Part shown: piece after piece, positions 15,434 through 22,978 of the stretch
Position numbering within the stretch: the stretch's first letter is position 1
Layout: every line of letters starts with the position of its first letter
Assembly (NCBI RefSeq): GCF_965137335.1
Contig: NZ_CBCRZD010000028.1
Direction: 5' to 3' (one strand)
DNA length: 34,510 nucleotides
Source: Empedobacter stercoris
GTDB lineage: Bacteria; Bacteroidota; Bacteroidia; Flavobacteriales; Weeksellaceae
Translations under genes and position numbers: made by a program
Notes under the pieces: model-generated
Database searches by the model: none
What the model was told of the DNA's origin: nothing
Seen by the model: the letters and a program-made list of their open reading frames with translations, nothing else

Positions 15434-15895
15434 CTAAAAAGGAATATTCTTTTTCATGGCCATCATATAGCCTAAATGCATTGCTTCGTGAATATTATTG
15501 TATAAAATCGCATCTTCAATAGACTCTAACGTCATTCCGAAACTTGTTTTATACGAACGATAATAGGATAATTTTTCTGAACGGTAGTCTTTAAACAATC
15601 GCATCGGTGTACTTTCAAGCATTTCTTTCAACTCTTGTACATCATCTGCTGTAACTTCGGTATTTCCTATTGTTCCTTTTTTGTATTTTTGTATAAACTG
15701 AATATCGACCAACATTCTATTATCGGTTAAATAATAATGAATTAATTGTTGTGTAGCCAAAACATGAGCCGCATTCCAAAACAAATTATTCTTGTAACCA
15801 ACCGGTATATAAAGTAATTGTTTTAGAGAGTGTTGTTCAAGCTCATCAATAATCTGTTTACGTATATTCGTCAGATAAATAATATGCTCTTCCAT
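15434..15895 (-). CDS. DinB-family protein
   Basis: A 153-residue four-helix-bundle protein of the DinB/YfiT-like family, whose members bind a divalent metal with three histidines and often act as thiol-dependent transferases. The candidate metal ligands are His in NAAHVLATQQ (about residue 44) and two in HEAMHLGYMMAMKK near the C-terminus, the conserved HExxHxG-like end of the family. It lies 26 bases upstream of the SRPBCC pseudogene in the same direction, an arrangement often seen for stress-type enzyme pairs, but the function is unknown. The start ATG gives an N-terminus without extra residues. Confidence 0.85.
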   Translation of the reverse strand: MEEHIIYLTNIRKQIIDELEQHSLKQLLYIPVGYKNNLFWNAAHVLATQQLIHYYLTDNRMLVDIQFIQKYKKGTIGNTEVTADDVQELKEMLESTPMRLFKDYRSEKLSYYRSYKTSFGMTLESIEDAILYNNIHEAMHLGYMMAMKKNIPF

Positions 15896-16003
15896 AGTCA
15901 GATTTAAAAGTTAAATATACATTAAATTAAGACTATTTATCAAATTATAAAGCAAAACAATTAAAATCACGTTTTTAGATTCTTAAAAGTCTTTGATTCT
16001 TTG

Positions 16004-16011
16004 TAATTTTG
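16004..16011 (+). promoter_or_regulatory. -7 promoter element for the Mrp-family gene
   Basis: TAATTTTG, an exact TAnnTTTG match, ends 18 bases before the ATG at 16030, implying a very short leader. A TTTG copy upstream is too close to serve as a -33 element. Confidence 0.45.
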
Positions 16012-16029
16012 TCTAAATAAATTTAAAAG

Positions 16030-17130
16030 ATGGCTTACACAAGAGATCAAATATATCAAGTATTAGAAGAATTGGGTATTCGCAATTGGATGCGTAATGC
16101 TCAAGTGATGGGAAATGATATTATTTTGGATATTGTTTCTCCTTCGCCTGCAATGCACGAACGCAAGCGTTTGGAAATTGCTTTGAAAAATGCATTTAAA
16201 GAAAATTTACCTGAAGCAAATCTTAAACTTAACATTTCTGTTGAAGTAGAAGAAAAAAATCCGAACGAAATCAAAGGTTCAGAATTACCAGGAGTTAAAA
16301 ATATTATCGCAGTTGCATCTGGAAAAGGAGGTGTTGGAAAATCTACTGTTTCATCAAACTTAGCAATTAGTTTGGCCAACATGGGATTCAAAGTTGGGTT
16401 ATTAGATGCAGATATCTATGGACCTTCTATGCCGATTATGTTCGATTGTCAAGATGCACGCCCATATTCTGTTGAAGTAAACGGAAAAACAAAAATAAAA
16501 CCTGTAGAATCTTACGGAATCAAAATTTTATCAATTGGTTTCTTTGCAGATACCGATCAAGCAATTGTTTGGAGAGGACCAATGGCTGCAAAAGCATTGA
16601 ACCAAATGATTCGTGATGCACATTGGGGAGATTTAGATTTCTTATTAATCGATTTACCTCCAGGAACAGGTGACATTCACTTATCTATTGTTCAGCAAGT
16701 TCCAATTACAGGAGCAGTTGTGGTTTCTACACCTCAAAACATTGCGTTAGCTGATGCTAAAAAAGGAGTTGGAATGTTCCAAATGGAAGCCATCAATGTT
16801 CCAGTATTAGGAATTGTAGAAAATATGGCGTATTTTACTCCTGAAGAATTGCCAAATAATAAATACTATATCTTTGGACAAAATGGTGCAAAAGATTTAG
16901 CAGAGCAAATTGGTGTTCCTTTCTTAGGTGAAATTCCGATTGTACAATCAATTCGTGAAGCTGCTGATGTAGGACGTCCTGCTGCAATGCAAGAAGATAC
17001 AGTTGTAGCCGAAGTTTATAAATCAATTGCACGTAACACTGTACAAAGTTTAGTAGAACGTAACAATACATTGCCTCCTACGGAAGCTGTACGTATTACA
17101 ACAATGGCAGGTTGTTCAGCAAAAAATTAA
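16030..17130 (+). CDS. Mrp/ApbC-family iron-sulfur carrier ATPase
   Basis: A 366-residue protein with an N-terminal MIP18/DUF59 domain (residues 1-80) and a P-loop ATPase domain of the Mrp/NBP35 type. The deviant Walker A GKGGVGKST starts at residue 98, followed by DADIYGPSMP, DLPPGTGDIHLS and ENMAYF. Members carry and transfer [4Fe-4S] clusters to apo-proteins in the cytoplasm. Only a single late cysteine (GCSAKN) is obvious near the C-terminus; the CxxC cluster motif of some relatives is replaced here by a region reading NMAYFTPEELPNNKYYIFG. The NifU-like gene follows 12 bases downstream, supporting a role in Fe-S maturation. Confidence 0.94.
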   Translation: MAYTRDQIYQVLEELGIRNWMRNAQVMGNDIILDIVSPSPAMHERKRLEIALKNAFKENLPEANLKLNISVEVEEKNPNEIKGSELPGVKNIIAVASGKGGVGKSTVSSNLAISLANMGFKVGLLDADIYGPSMPIMFDCQDARPYSVEVNGKTKIKPVESYGIKILSIGFFADTDQAIVWRGPMAAKALNQMIRDAHWGDLDFLLIDLPPGTGDIHLSIVQQVPITGAVVVSTPQNIALADAKKGVGMFQMEAINVPVLGIVENMAYFTPEELPNNKYYIFGQNGAKDLAEQIGVPFLGEIPIVQSIREAADVGRPAAMQEDTVVAEVYKSIARNTVQSLVERNNTLPPTEAVRITTMAGCSAKN

Positions 17131-17142
17131 AAAAGAAAGATC

Positions 17143-17433
17143 ATGACTCCAGAAGAAAAATATTCAGAAGTTGAAAAGGCCTTAACTGAAATTAGACCAT
17201 TCTTAAATTCAGATGGAGGCGATATCGAATTAGTATCTGTTGAAGATAATATTGTAAAAGTTCGCCTTACAGGTGCATGTATTGCATGTTCTGTCAACCA
17301 AATGACATTAAAGTCTGGTGTTGAAATGACTATTAAAAAATATGTTCCAGAAATCGTTTCGGTTATCAATGTTTCAGATTTTGAAACTCCTGCTGAAGCT
17401 GATCATATCTCAACTCTTAAAGAAAAGAATTAG
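17143..17433 (+). CDS. NifU-family Fe-S scaffold protein
   Basis: A 96-residue protein corresponding to the NifU C-terminal (Nfu) domain. LNSDGGDIELVSVEDNIVKVRLTGAC leads into CIACSVNQMTL, where Cys46 and Cys49 form the CxxC that holds a bridging cluster between two subunits. Such small Nfu proteins deliver [4Fe-4S] clusters. It is 12 bases downstream of the Mrp-type ATPase and ends before a terminator at 17460, so the two form a compact iron-sulfur operon. The second cysteine is followed by SVNQ rather than the common PSS, as in many Bacteroidota members. Confidence 0.95.
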   Translation: MTPEEKYSEVEKALTEIRPFLNSDGGDIELVSVEDNIVKVRLTGACIACSVNQMTLKSGVEMTIKKYVPEIVSVINVSDFETPAEADHISTLKEKN

Positions 17434-17459
17434 ACTACAAGATTCTTCAAAATAAATTT

Positions 17460-17496
17460 AAAACGCCTTTATATCAATTTATAAGGGCGTTTTTTT
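17460..17496 (+). terminator. Intrinsic terminator after the NifU-like gene
   Basis: Stem AACGCCTTTATA/TATAAGGGCGTT with one G-T pair, loop of about six bases, followed by seven or more T residues. Confidence 0.88.
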
Positions 17497-17545
17497 ATTT
17501 TTGGCAAACAATTTGAAACTTAACCACAAAACGAAAAAATCAAAA

Positions 17546-18316
17546 ATGAAAAAATATATTTTATTTTTTACTTTTATTCTCCTTTCATTCTCATTGCCAC
17601 TACTTGCACAAGACAATTATAAAGTTGGCGAAAGCCTAAAATTTAGAGTTCATTACTCTGGATTAAATGCAGGTTTTGCAACAATTGATGTCAAAGAAGC
17701 TACACTAAACGGAAGAAGTCATTATCACATAGTAGGAAAAGGAAATTCTACTGGTGCAGTACGTGCTTTCTTTAAAGTTGATGACAATTACGAATCCTAT
17801 ATTGATAAAAGCAACCTGAAACCAACTAAATTTGTTCGCAACATTGTAGAAGGAAGTTACAAACGTCATCAAATCTATTATTTTGACCATGCCAATAGAA
17901 AAGCGAAAGTAGAAAATAAACGCGACGGGAAAATAACAACCGAAACAATTCCGTACGACGCACAAGATTTATTATCGGCTTTTTATAGCTTGCGTAATGC
18001 AGATCATTCTAAATTAAAAACAGGCGATTATTTGAATGAAAGTATCTTTCTTGGTGACGAAACATTAAAATTTAGATTGAAAGTTTTGGGACGCGAAACC
18101 TTAAAAACAAAATTCGGTAAAATATCTGCCATCAAAATTCGACCTTATGTACAATCGGGACGAATCTTTAAAGAATCTGAATCGGTTACGATGTGGATTT
18201 CTGATGATAACAACTTAGTTCCACTAAAAATTAGAGCAGGACTATTAGTTGGATCTTTGAATGCAGATCTAAATGATTTCAAAAACTTAAAATATCCCAT
18301 CTATTTCACGAAATAA
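17546..18316 (+). CDS. DUF3108 domain-containing exported protein
   Basis: A 256-residue protein with a Sec signal peptide (KKYILFFTFILLSFSLPLLAQ) and a beta-rich body typical of DUF3108: YKVGESLKFRVHYSGLNAGFATIDV at the front, DDNYESYIDKSNLKPTKF in the middle and a C-terminal SVTMWISDDNNLVPLKIRAG. The function of the domain is unknown; predicted structures resemble the LolA/outer-membrane carrier half-barrel. The ATG at 17546 is chosen because it starts the signal peptide; a TTG at 17501 lies in the preceding terminator's tail. Single gene, closed by a bidirectional terminator shared with aat. Confidence 0.87.
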   Translation: MKKYILFFTFILLSFSLPLLAQDNYKVGESLKFRVHYSGLNAGFATIDVKEATLNGRSHYHIVGKGNSTGAVRAFFKVDDNYESYIDKSNLKPTKFVRNIVEGSYKRHQIYYFDHANRKAKVENKRDGKITTETIPYDAQDLLSAFYSLRNADHSKLKTGDYLNESIFLGDETLKFRLKVLGRETLKTKFGKISAIKIRPYVQSGRIFKESESVTMWISDDNNLVPLKIRAGLLVGSLNADLNDFKNLKYPIYFTK

Positions 18317-18331
18317 ATAGATTCATCACCT

Positions 18332-18371
18332 AAAAAAAATCCGACAATTAACTCATTTGTCGGATTTTTTT
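18332..18371. terminator. Bidirectional terminator between DUF3108 gene and aat
   Basis: A perfect 15-bp stem (core ATCCGACAA/TTGTCGGAT, A7 on the left and T7 on the right) with a nine-base loop. The right tail overlaps the aat stop codon at 18370-18372. Confidence 0.88.
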
Positions 18372-19002
18372 ATGGTTCTAAATATTCTAAAAAAACATCG
18401 CTCGGAATTTCCATCGCTCCCAAACTCGCCAAATGTTGGGTGTACACTTGACAATCGATCAACTCATATTTCTTGTGATATTTAGCAACAAATTGTATAA
18501 ATCCAGCTTTAGATGCATTACTAACTTTTGCAAACATACTTTCTCCACAAAAAACGTTACCCATCTCTATTCCATAGAAACCTCCCACTAATTCATCATT
18601 TTGCCAAACTTCTATACTTTTTGCGATTCCCATTTCGTGTAATTTACAATACGCTTCAATCATTTCAGTTGTAATCCACGTACCATCTTGCCCTTTTCTA
18701 TAAGCTTCAGAACAATTTGTAATCACTTCTCTGAATGCGTTATTTTCGGTATAGGTAAAGGTTTGATCTCGAAAAACTTTTTTCATTGATTTCGAAACAT
18801 GTAAATTTTCGGGAAACAACACAAACCGATCATGCGGAAACCACCAAATAATTGGATCATCTTCATTGAACCAAGGGAATATTCCTTTCTGATAAGCCAA
18901 AATTAGACGTTCTGGTGAAAGATCTCCTCCAATAGCTATAATTCCTTCGGCATTTACTTCGTCGTAATCAGGAAAGATTAAATCAGTGCTTAACCAATAC
19001 AT
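18370..19002 (-). CDS. aat: Leucyl/phenylalanyl-tRNA--protein transferase
   Basis: A 210-residue enzyme of the N-degron pathway that moves Leu or Phe from aminoacyl-tRNA onto proteins with N-terminal Lys or Arg, marking them for ClpAP. All hallmark segments are present: IFPDYDEVNAEGIIAIGGDLSPERLILAYQKGIFPWF (N-terminal half), WWFPHDRFVL, GTWITTEMIEAYCKLHEMGIAKSIEVW, GGFYGIEMGNVFCGESMF and a C-terminal LIDCQVYTQHLASLGA. Length is normal for bacterial Aat. It lies downstream of the DUF3127 gene but a terminator at 19032-19061 separates them, so independent expression is likely. Confidence 0.97.
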   Translation of the reverse strand: MYWLSTDLIFPDYDEVNAEGIIAIGGDLSPERLILAYQKGIFPWFNEDDPIIWWFPHDRFVLFPENLHVSKSMKKVFRDQTFTYTENNAFREVITNCSEAYRKGQDGTWITTEMIEAYCKLHEMGIAKSIEVWQNDELVGGFYGIEMGNVFCGESMFAKVSNASKAGFIQFVAKYHKKYELIDCQVYTQHLASLGAMEIPSDVFLEYLEP

Positions 19003-19031
19003 ATTGTTTTGTCTAAAATTTATTTAAAATT

Positions 19032-19061
19032 AAAAAAACGTGCCCAATAAAGAACACGTTT
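19032..19061 (-). terminator. Terminator after the DUF3127 gene
   Basis: On the minus strand AAACGTG and CACGTTT form a 7-bp stem with a 12-base loop, followed by a T run (A7 at 19032-19038 on the plus strand). The loop is long, so strength is moderate. Confidence 0.6.
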
Positions 19062-19086
19062 AGTATGAATTGATGTTTTATTTTCC

Positions 19087-19458
19087 TTAGAATGGTAAAT
19101 CATCGTCATCTCCGTTAGAAAAAGTTTCTACTGGAGGAGCTGGTGGAAAATTATCGTATCCCTGAGGAGTTTGAGGAGCAACATTTGCCATATTTTCAAT
19201 TCTCCATGCTTGGATTGTATTGAAATATTTTGCTACACCTTCTGGATTAATCCACTCACGGCCACGAATGTTGATAGAAACTTTCACTTCATCACCAGGT
19301 TTGTAAGCATTCAACACATCTGTCTTATCTTGTGTAAACTCAATTATAATATCTTGTGGATATTGTTCTTGCGTTGTAACAACGAATTCTCTTTTCTTGA
19401 AACTTGCAGTAATATTTTGAGTTTCAAATACTTTTTTAATTCTTCCTGTAATTTCCAT
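19087..19458 (-). CDS. DUF3127 domain-containing protein
   Basis: A 123-residue acidic-tailed protein. The body (MEITGRIKKVFETQNITASFKKREFVV through IRGREWINPEGVAKYFNTIQAWRIE) matches DUF3127, an OB-fold-like family restricted largely to Bacteroidota; a proline-rich linker and the terminal DDDDLPF tail resemble the C-terminal tip of single-stranded DNA-binding proteins. A role in nucleic-acid binding is inference. The ATG at 19458 is preferred over an in-frame TTG at 19560, which would add 34 residues lying over the promoter of the divergent tRNA gene. Confidence 0.9.
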   Translation of the reverse strand: MEITGRIKKVFETQNITASFKKREFVVTTQEQYPQDIIIEFTQDKTDVLNAYKPGDEVKVSINIRGREWINPEGVAKYFNTIQAWRIENMANVAPQTPQGYDNFPPAPPVETFSNGDDDDLPF

Positions 19459-19476
19459 TTTTGTAAAAGCTTTGTA

Positions 19477-19484
19477 CAAATTTA
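19477..19484 (-). promoter_or_regulatory. -7 promoter element for the DUF3127 gene
   Basis: The minus strand reads TAAATTTG about 19 bases before the ATG at 19458; it supports the shorter start because transcription would begin downstream of the TTG at 19560. Confidence 0.45.
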
Positions 19485-19523
19485 GAATGTAAAAAAAGAT
19501 TAAAAAAATTTTATTTCTAAATT

Positions 19524-19552
19524 TTGTTAGAAAGAAAACTTGTGTATATTTG
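19524..19552 (+). promoter_or_regulatory. Promoter of tRNA-Leu
   Basis: TTG (19524-19526, within TTTTG) and TATATTTG (19545-19552) are 18 bases apart, a full match to the Bacteroidota -33/-7 consensus; the tRNA begins 23 bases further on. Confidence 0.8.
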
Positions 19553-19575
19553 CAATCCAAATCAGTGAGATTTAA

Positions 19576-19657
19576 GCGGGCGTGGTGGAATTGGTAGACA
19601 CGCTAGACTTAGGATCTAGTGCCGCAAGGTGTGAGAGTTCGAGTCTCTCCGCCCGTA
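19576..19657 (+). tRNA. tRNA-Leu (anticodon UAG)
   Basis: An 82-base tRNA with acceptor arms GCGGGCG and CGCCCGT, D-arm containing TGGTAGAC, anticodon stem CTAGA/TCTAG around loop CTTAGGA (anticodon TAG, reading CUA/CUN leucine codons), a short variable arm stem and the T-arm GAGAGTTCGAGTCTCTC. The first acceptor pair is G-U. The 3' CCA is not encoded: the discriminator A is followed by CAA. It has its own promoter and terminator. Confidence 0.96.
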
Positions 19658-19664
19658 CAACTTA

Positions 19665-19699
19665 AAAGACTTTAAACAAATTGTTTAAAGTCTTTTTTT
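19665..19699 (+). terminator. Intrinsic terminator after tRNA-Leu
   Basis: AAAGACTTTAAACAA and its exact inverted copy at 19681-19695 form a long stem with a tiny loop, followed by T residues to 19699. Confidence 0.9.
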
Positions 19700-19926
19700 A
19701 TGGTTTATTGTTTTATCATCATTTTTGATAAATTTCTTAAATTTAGCTCATTATTTGGTTATAAGTTGGTTTGGTATGTATTCGAAAAGAAAAAGAAATT
19801 TAAAATCTGGAGGTTAGAACAATCCCTATTTTTGAATTTATTATAGTCGTCATCATTATTATCGTATTGATTTACTTTGCTGTATTTTAAAAAATATACT
19901 GATAATAACAGGGCAATGTGTTGTAA
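19700..19926. other. Gene-poor interval with a possible decayed small membrane-peptide frame
   Basis: No standard gene is visible between the tRNA terminator and the GNAT terminator. A frame at 19776-19817 (ATG, MYSKRKRNLKSGG, stop) is basic, and the overlapping next frame from 19822 to 19890 encodes 22 very hydrophobic residues beginning IPIFEFIIVV. A one-base frameshift would join them into a small single-span membrane protein with a positive N-terminus. A GGAGG lies eight bases before the ATC that opens the hydrophobic part. This may be coincidence in AT-rich DNA. Confidence 0.25.
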
Positions 19927-19959
19927 TTAAAAATGGTTAGAATTTAAATTCCAACCATT
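19927..19959 (-). terminator. Probable terminator after the GNAT-like gene
   Basis: A near-palindrome AATGGTTAGAATTT/AAATTCCAACCATT (one mismatch) at 19932-19959; on the minus strand it is followed by five T residues. Confidence 0.7.
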
Positions 19960-19962
19960 AAG

Positions 19963-21087
19963 TTATGCTTCTATATTTTTGTAAAACGTTTTTCTACGTT
20001 TGTGAACAATTGGATCAAAATTCTTCCATAATTGCTGCACTTTTATGTTTTCTTCAAGCAGAGGGTTTGTTTCTAAAGTCTTAATTCCTCTTGCTATAAA
20101 GCGGTCATATAGTTCTTTAAAAATCAATGCATTTACACCTTTATTTTGATAATGAGGATCAATTCCAATTAAATAAAATTCGACATGATCATTCTTTTTT
20201 TGAGCTTGCATCAAATGCCACCAACCAAACGGAAATAATTTTCCTTTCGTTTTCTGAAAAGCTTTTGAAAAAGATGGCATTGTAATCGCAAACGCAATCA
20301 TTTTGTTATTTTTATCTTTGACACAAGAAATAAAATCGGGATGAATAAACTTCAAATATTTCTTTTTATAATGTTCAACTTGGTATTTTTCGATTGGAAC
20401 AAAACTTTGTAATTCTGCATAGGTTACATTCAACAAATCGAACATTTCGTCTACATAAGGCAACATTTCATCAATAGAGTTGAATTGGTATGTATCTATT
20501 TCATATCTCTTTTTGAGCATTTCACATAGCTTATCCATCTTTTTTACTGAGGCCAAATTTGCAATATTAATCGAATATTCTAACCATTCTGCTTTTGGTT
20601 GATAACCTAATTGTTGTAAATAGTTGGGATAATATTCGTAATTATAAAGACCTATTAATGTTGCGATTTTATCAAAACCTTCTGTTAATAAACCTGCTTT
20701 ATCCATATTCGAAAATCCCATAGGACCCTCTATATAAGTCAATTCCTTTTCCTTCGCTATGTTTTCAACAGTTGTTAACAACGCTATCAAAATGTTAATA
20801 TCATCTTTAAAAACTAACCAGCCGAAACGAATCTTTGCCTTTTGTAACTCTTTCACTTCTGTCCAATTAATAATCGAAACAATTCGACCTACAACTTCTT
20901 CACCTTTATAAGCCAAGAAAAACTTCGCTTCTACAGTTTTGAAGATAGTATTAGCTGGATCAAAACTGGCTAATTCATCTTTCTTTAAAGTTGGAACCCA
21001 ATACGGATTTCCTTTATACACTTCAAAAGGTAAATCGACAAATTTTTTCATTTCTTTTCGTGATTTCACCTCTTTTATTTCAATCAT
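19963..21087 (-). CDS. GNAT-like N-acetyltransferase-fold protein
   Basis: A 374-residue protein of a family common in Bacteroidota. The N-terminal IEIKEVKSRKEMKKFVDLPFEVYKGNPYWVP is characteristic; the middle has IEGPMGFSNMDKAGLL, and the C-terminal part has a GNAT-like acetyl-CoA region, EFYLIGIDPHYQNKGVNALIFKELYDRFIARGIKTLETNPLLEEN, with Q-N-K-G-V-N-A resembling the Q/RxxGxG/A pyrophosphate loop. Substrate is unknown. It appears single, with a terminator at 19927 downstream; the DUF4833 gene lies 45 bases upstream in the same direction. Confidence 0.83.
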   Translation of the reverse strand: MIEIKEVKSRKEMKKFVDLPFEVYKGNPYWVPTLKKDELASFDPANTIFKTVEAKFFLAYKGEEVVGRIVSIINWTEVKELQKAKIRFGWLVFKDDINILIALLTTVENIAKEKELTYIEGPMGFSNMDKAGLLTEGFDKIATLIGLYNYEYYPNYLQQLGYQPKAEWLEYSINIANLASVKKMDKLCEMLKKRYEIDTYQFNSIDEMLPYVDEMFDLLNVTYAELQSFVPIEKYQVEHYKKKYLKFIHPDFISCVKDKNNKMIAFAITMPSFSKAFQKTKGKLFPFGWWHLMQAQKKNDHVEFYLIGIDPHYQNKGVNALIFKELYDRFIARGIKTLETNPLLEENIKVQQLWKNFDPIVHKRRKTFYKNIEA

Positions 21088-21132
21088 ACTGATGTTAAAT
21101 TGTCTTTGAAAACCTAATTTATGAAGATTTTT

Positions 21133-21654
21133 TTAGAGAACAATTTTCTCTTGTATAGATTTTCCGTTTTTATCTTTTCCATAAAACAAGATATATTCTA
21201 ATTTAACTGAAAGTCCAGCTGTTCCTTTTTTCTGTTTCAAGAAAACTCTATTTAAGGTTATCAACTTGTTATTAACAGTTGTTTGAATAATTGGTTTATT
21301 TTCATTATCAAGCTTTAAGATTAATTTTTGAATTGGATATGATACTAAACTTAACTGATAAACATTCTTTTCCTTTTTTATGATCTCTAATCCGTAAGCT
21401 AATTTTTTTTGAATAGAAGTTAAAGGTTTTTTTTCTCCATTTTCTGCGTATAAAATTCGATAAATATCGACAGGTTCATTCTCATTTAATAACCCTTTAG
21501 CAGAAAAAGATGCATCGTATACAAAGGTATTCTTATTATCGTTGTGCTGAATATAAAACAATCTGTTTACCGATTTTGGAGGCGTAGGATAGCCCTCTTG
21601 CGCAAATAGAACAACTGAAAAAAAGAAATAAAAAAGAGTGAAAACGTTTTTCAT
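21133..21654 (-). CDS. DUF4833 domain-containing exported protein
   Basis: A 173-residue secreted protein: signal peptide KNVFTLFYFFFSVVLFAQ followed by a small beta domain beginning RLFYIQHNDNKNTFVYDASF, which is the typical DUF4833 start. Function unknown. The ATG at 21654 is chosen because it begins the signal peptide; an in-frame non-ATG start at 21696 would run into the upstream gene. It follows the unknown membrane protein gene by 32 bases and may be co-transcribed with it. Confidence 0.82.
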   Translation of the reverse strand: MKNVFTLFYFFFSVVLFAQEGYPTPPKSVNRLFYIQHNDNKNTFVYDASFSAKGLLNENEPVDIYRILYAENGEKKPLTSIQKKLAYGLEIIKKEKNVYQLSLVSYPIQKLILKLDNENKPIIQTTVNNKLITLNRVFLKQKKGTAGLSVKLEYILFYGKDKNGKSIQEKIVL

Positions 21655-21686
21655 AAATGATAATTTGAAGAGATAAGTTACAAAAT

Positions 21687-22280
21687 TTATATCCAAATAA
21701 AAAGACTTTTCCCCCTTGTAGCAGTAAAATTAGAACCTTCAAAAATATTATCCGGAAAATTAATCATATCTGAAATCTCAATAACGTTGTCATCAAGGAT
21801 AAATAAATATTTTCCATAACCTGATGGATTTCTAAACACTTTTTTCGGACTTAAATGAATTATATTTAAATCCTCATTTTCTAAATCAATTACAGTTTCA
21901 ATCTCTTTTTCAACAATTAACAATGATTTTTGGGCTTTAAAAAAATAAATTTCTTTTCTCGATTCTTTTAAATAATGTCCGCCTATATTCAAAACTGGAA
22001 TCAAAAAAAATAGTGAAAAAATTAAATAAACGAATCCTAAAAACATATTTTCAATTGAAAAAATAACAAAGAAACAAAAGTAGGCTAGATATAAAAAAAC
22101 CAAAGAAAGATAAGTCATCAAGAACATCATAACAATTGAAATGTAACTTGAAAAACTTATTCTAAGATTGATTATTCCTTCTTTTTGAAGTTTATTTTCT
22201 TTTTGAGAATAGATTATGTAGGAAACAATTGGAAGAAAAATGATTATTACGAGTAATAAAATATTTAAAAGGTGATTCAT
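21687..22280 (-). CDS. Unknown membrane protein
   Basis: A 197-residue protein I do not recognise. Three or four hydrophobic segments occupy the first half (about residues 5-23, 44-70, 70-95), followed by a soluble C-terminal half of about 95 residues with PSGYGKYLFILDDNVIEISDMINFPDNIFEG. The end, GKSLFIWI, is hydrophobic. It begins six bases after the stop of the downstream-oriented DedA gene (minus strand), so it is probably translated from the same mRNA as DedA. Codon use looks like its neighbours. Confidence 0.7.
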   Translation of the reverse strand: MNHLLNILLLVIIIFLPIVSYIIYSQKENKLQKEGIINLRISFSSYISIVMMFLMTYLSLVFLYLAYFCFFVIFSIENMFLGFVYLIFSLFFLIPVLNIGGHYLKESRKEIYFFKAQKSLLIVEKEIETVIDLENEDLNIIHLSPKKVFRNPSGYGKYLFILDDNVIEISDMINFPDNIFEGSNFTATRGKSLFIWI

Positions 22281-22286
22281 CTATTA

Positions 22287-22928
22287 TTAAGGTTTTTTAC
22301 TTTTTTCTTTTAAAAATTCAATTATAATAGGAAGTAATGAGAACACAATAATCAACATTACAACAATCTCGAAATTGTTTTTGATAAAAGGAATTGTTCC
22401 TAAAAAATAACCCGCCAAAGTAATTCCAAAAACCCAAACACTTCCTCCTACAACATTATACTTGATAAATGTGCCGTAATGCATTTTAGAAACCCCCGCA
22501 ACAAAAGGAGCTAACGTTCGTACAATCGGAACAAAACGTGCAATTACGATAGTTTTTGAACCGTACTTGGTGAAAAAATCTTCGGTCTTTTGAATGGCTG
22601 AATCTTTTACAATTCGTTTACCAAATACTTTTGCTGTTACTAACTTCGTCCCCAAAGTTTTTCCGATTGTATAGTTAATCGTATCACCCGCTATTGCCGC
22701 AACCCAAAGTAAGCCTAATACAATATAAATATTCAATTGTTCTGGGAAAGCTGCCGCTAACATTCCTGCCGCAAATAACAACGAATCGCCTGGTAAAAAT
22801 GGCATTACAACTAAACCCGTTTCGATGAAGATTAATAAGAACAGGATTAAGTAAAACCAATTTTGATAATCGTTTAGAATGACTTCTAAGTATTGATCGA
22901 TATGCAGTAAATAATCTAAAATTTCCAT
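22287..22928 (-). CDS. DedA-family membrane protein (copy 1)
   Basis: A 213-residue protein of the DedA/SNARE-associated (VTT domain) family, now linked to polyprenyl-phosphate and phospholipid flipping across the inner membrane. Typical segments: ETGLVVMPFLPGDSLLFAAGMLAA (residues 36-59), GDTINYTIGKTLG, and KYGSKTIVIARFVPIVRTLAPFVAGVSKM with the functionally important arginines. It is a close paralogue of the gene at 22979 and lies in tandem with it, but a TTCG-loop terminator sits between them, only 13 bases before this start, so it may depend on read-through or an unseen promoter. Confidence 0.93.
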   Translation of the reverse strand: MEILDYLLHIDQYLEVILNDYQNWFYLILFLLIFIETGLVVMPFLPGDSLLFAAGMLAAAFPEQLNIYIVLGLLWVAAIAGDTINYTIGKTLGTKLVTAKVFGKRIVKDSAIQKTEDFFTKYGSKTIVIARFVPIVRTLAPFVAGVSKMHYGTFIKYNVVGGSVWVFGITLAGYFLGTIPFIKNNFEIVVMLIIVFSLLPIIIEFLKEKSKKP

Positions 22929-22941
22929 GGATTAAATGTAT

Positions 22942-22966
22942 AAAAAAACTCGACCGAAGTCGAGTT
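22942..22966 (-). terminator. Terminator between the tandem DedA genes
   Basis: On the minus strand AACTCGAC-TTCG-GTCGAGTT is an 8-bp stem with the very stable TTCG tetraloop, followed by five more T residues (A42-A46 region on the plus strand). Confidence 0.85.
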
Positions 22967-22978
22967 ATATGTTCATTT

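Noticed and set aside
19459..19560. 34-residue extension of the DUF3127 protein
   Set aside because: It needs a TTG start, lies upstream of the likely -7 element and overlaps the tRNA promoter; homologues begin at MEITG.
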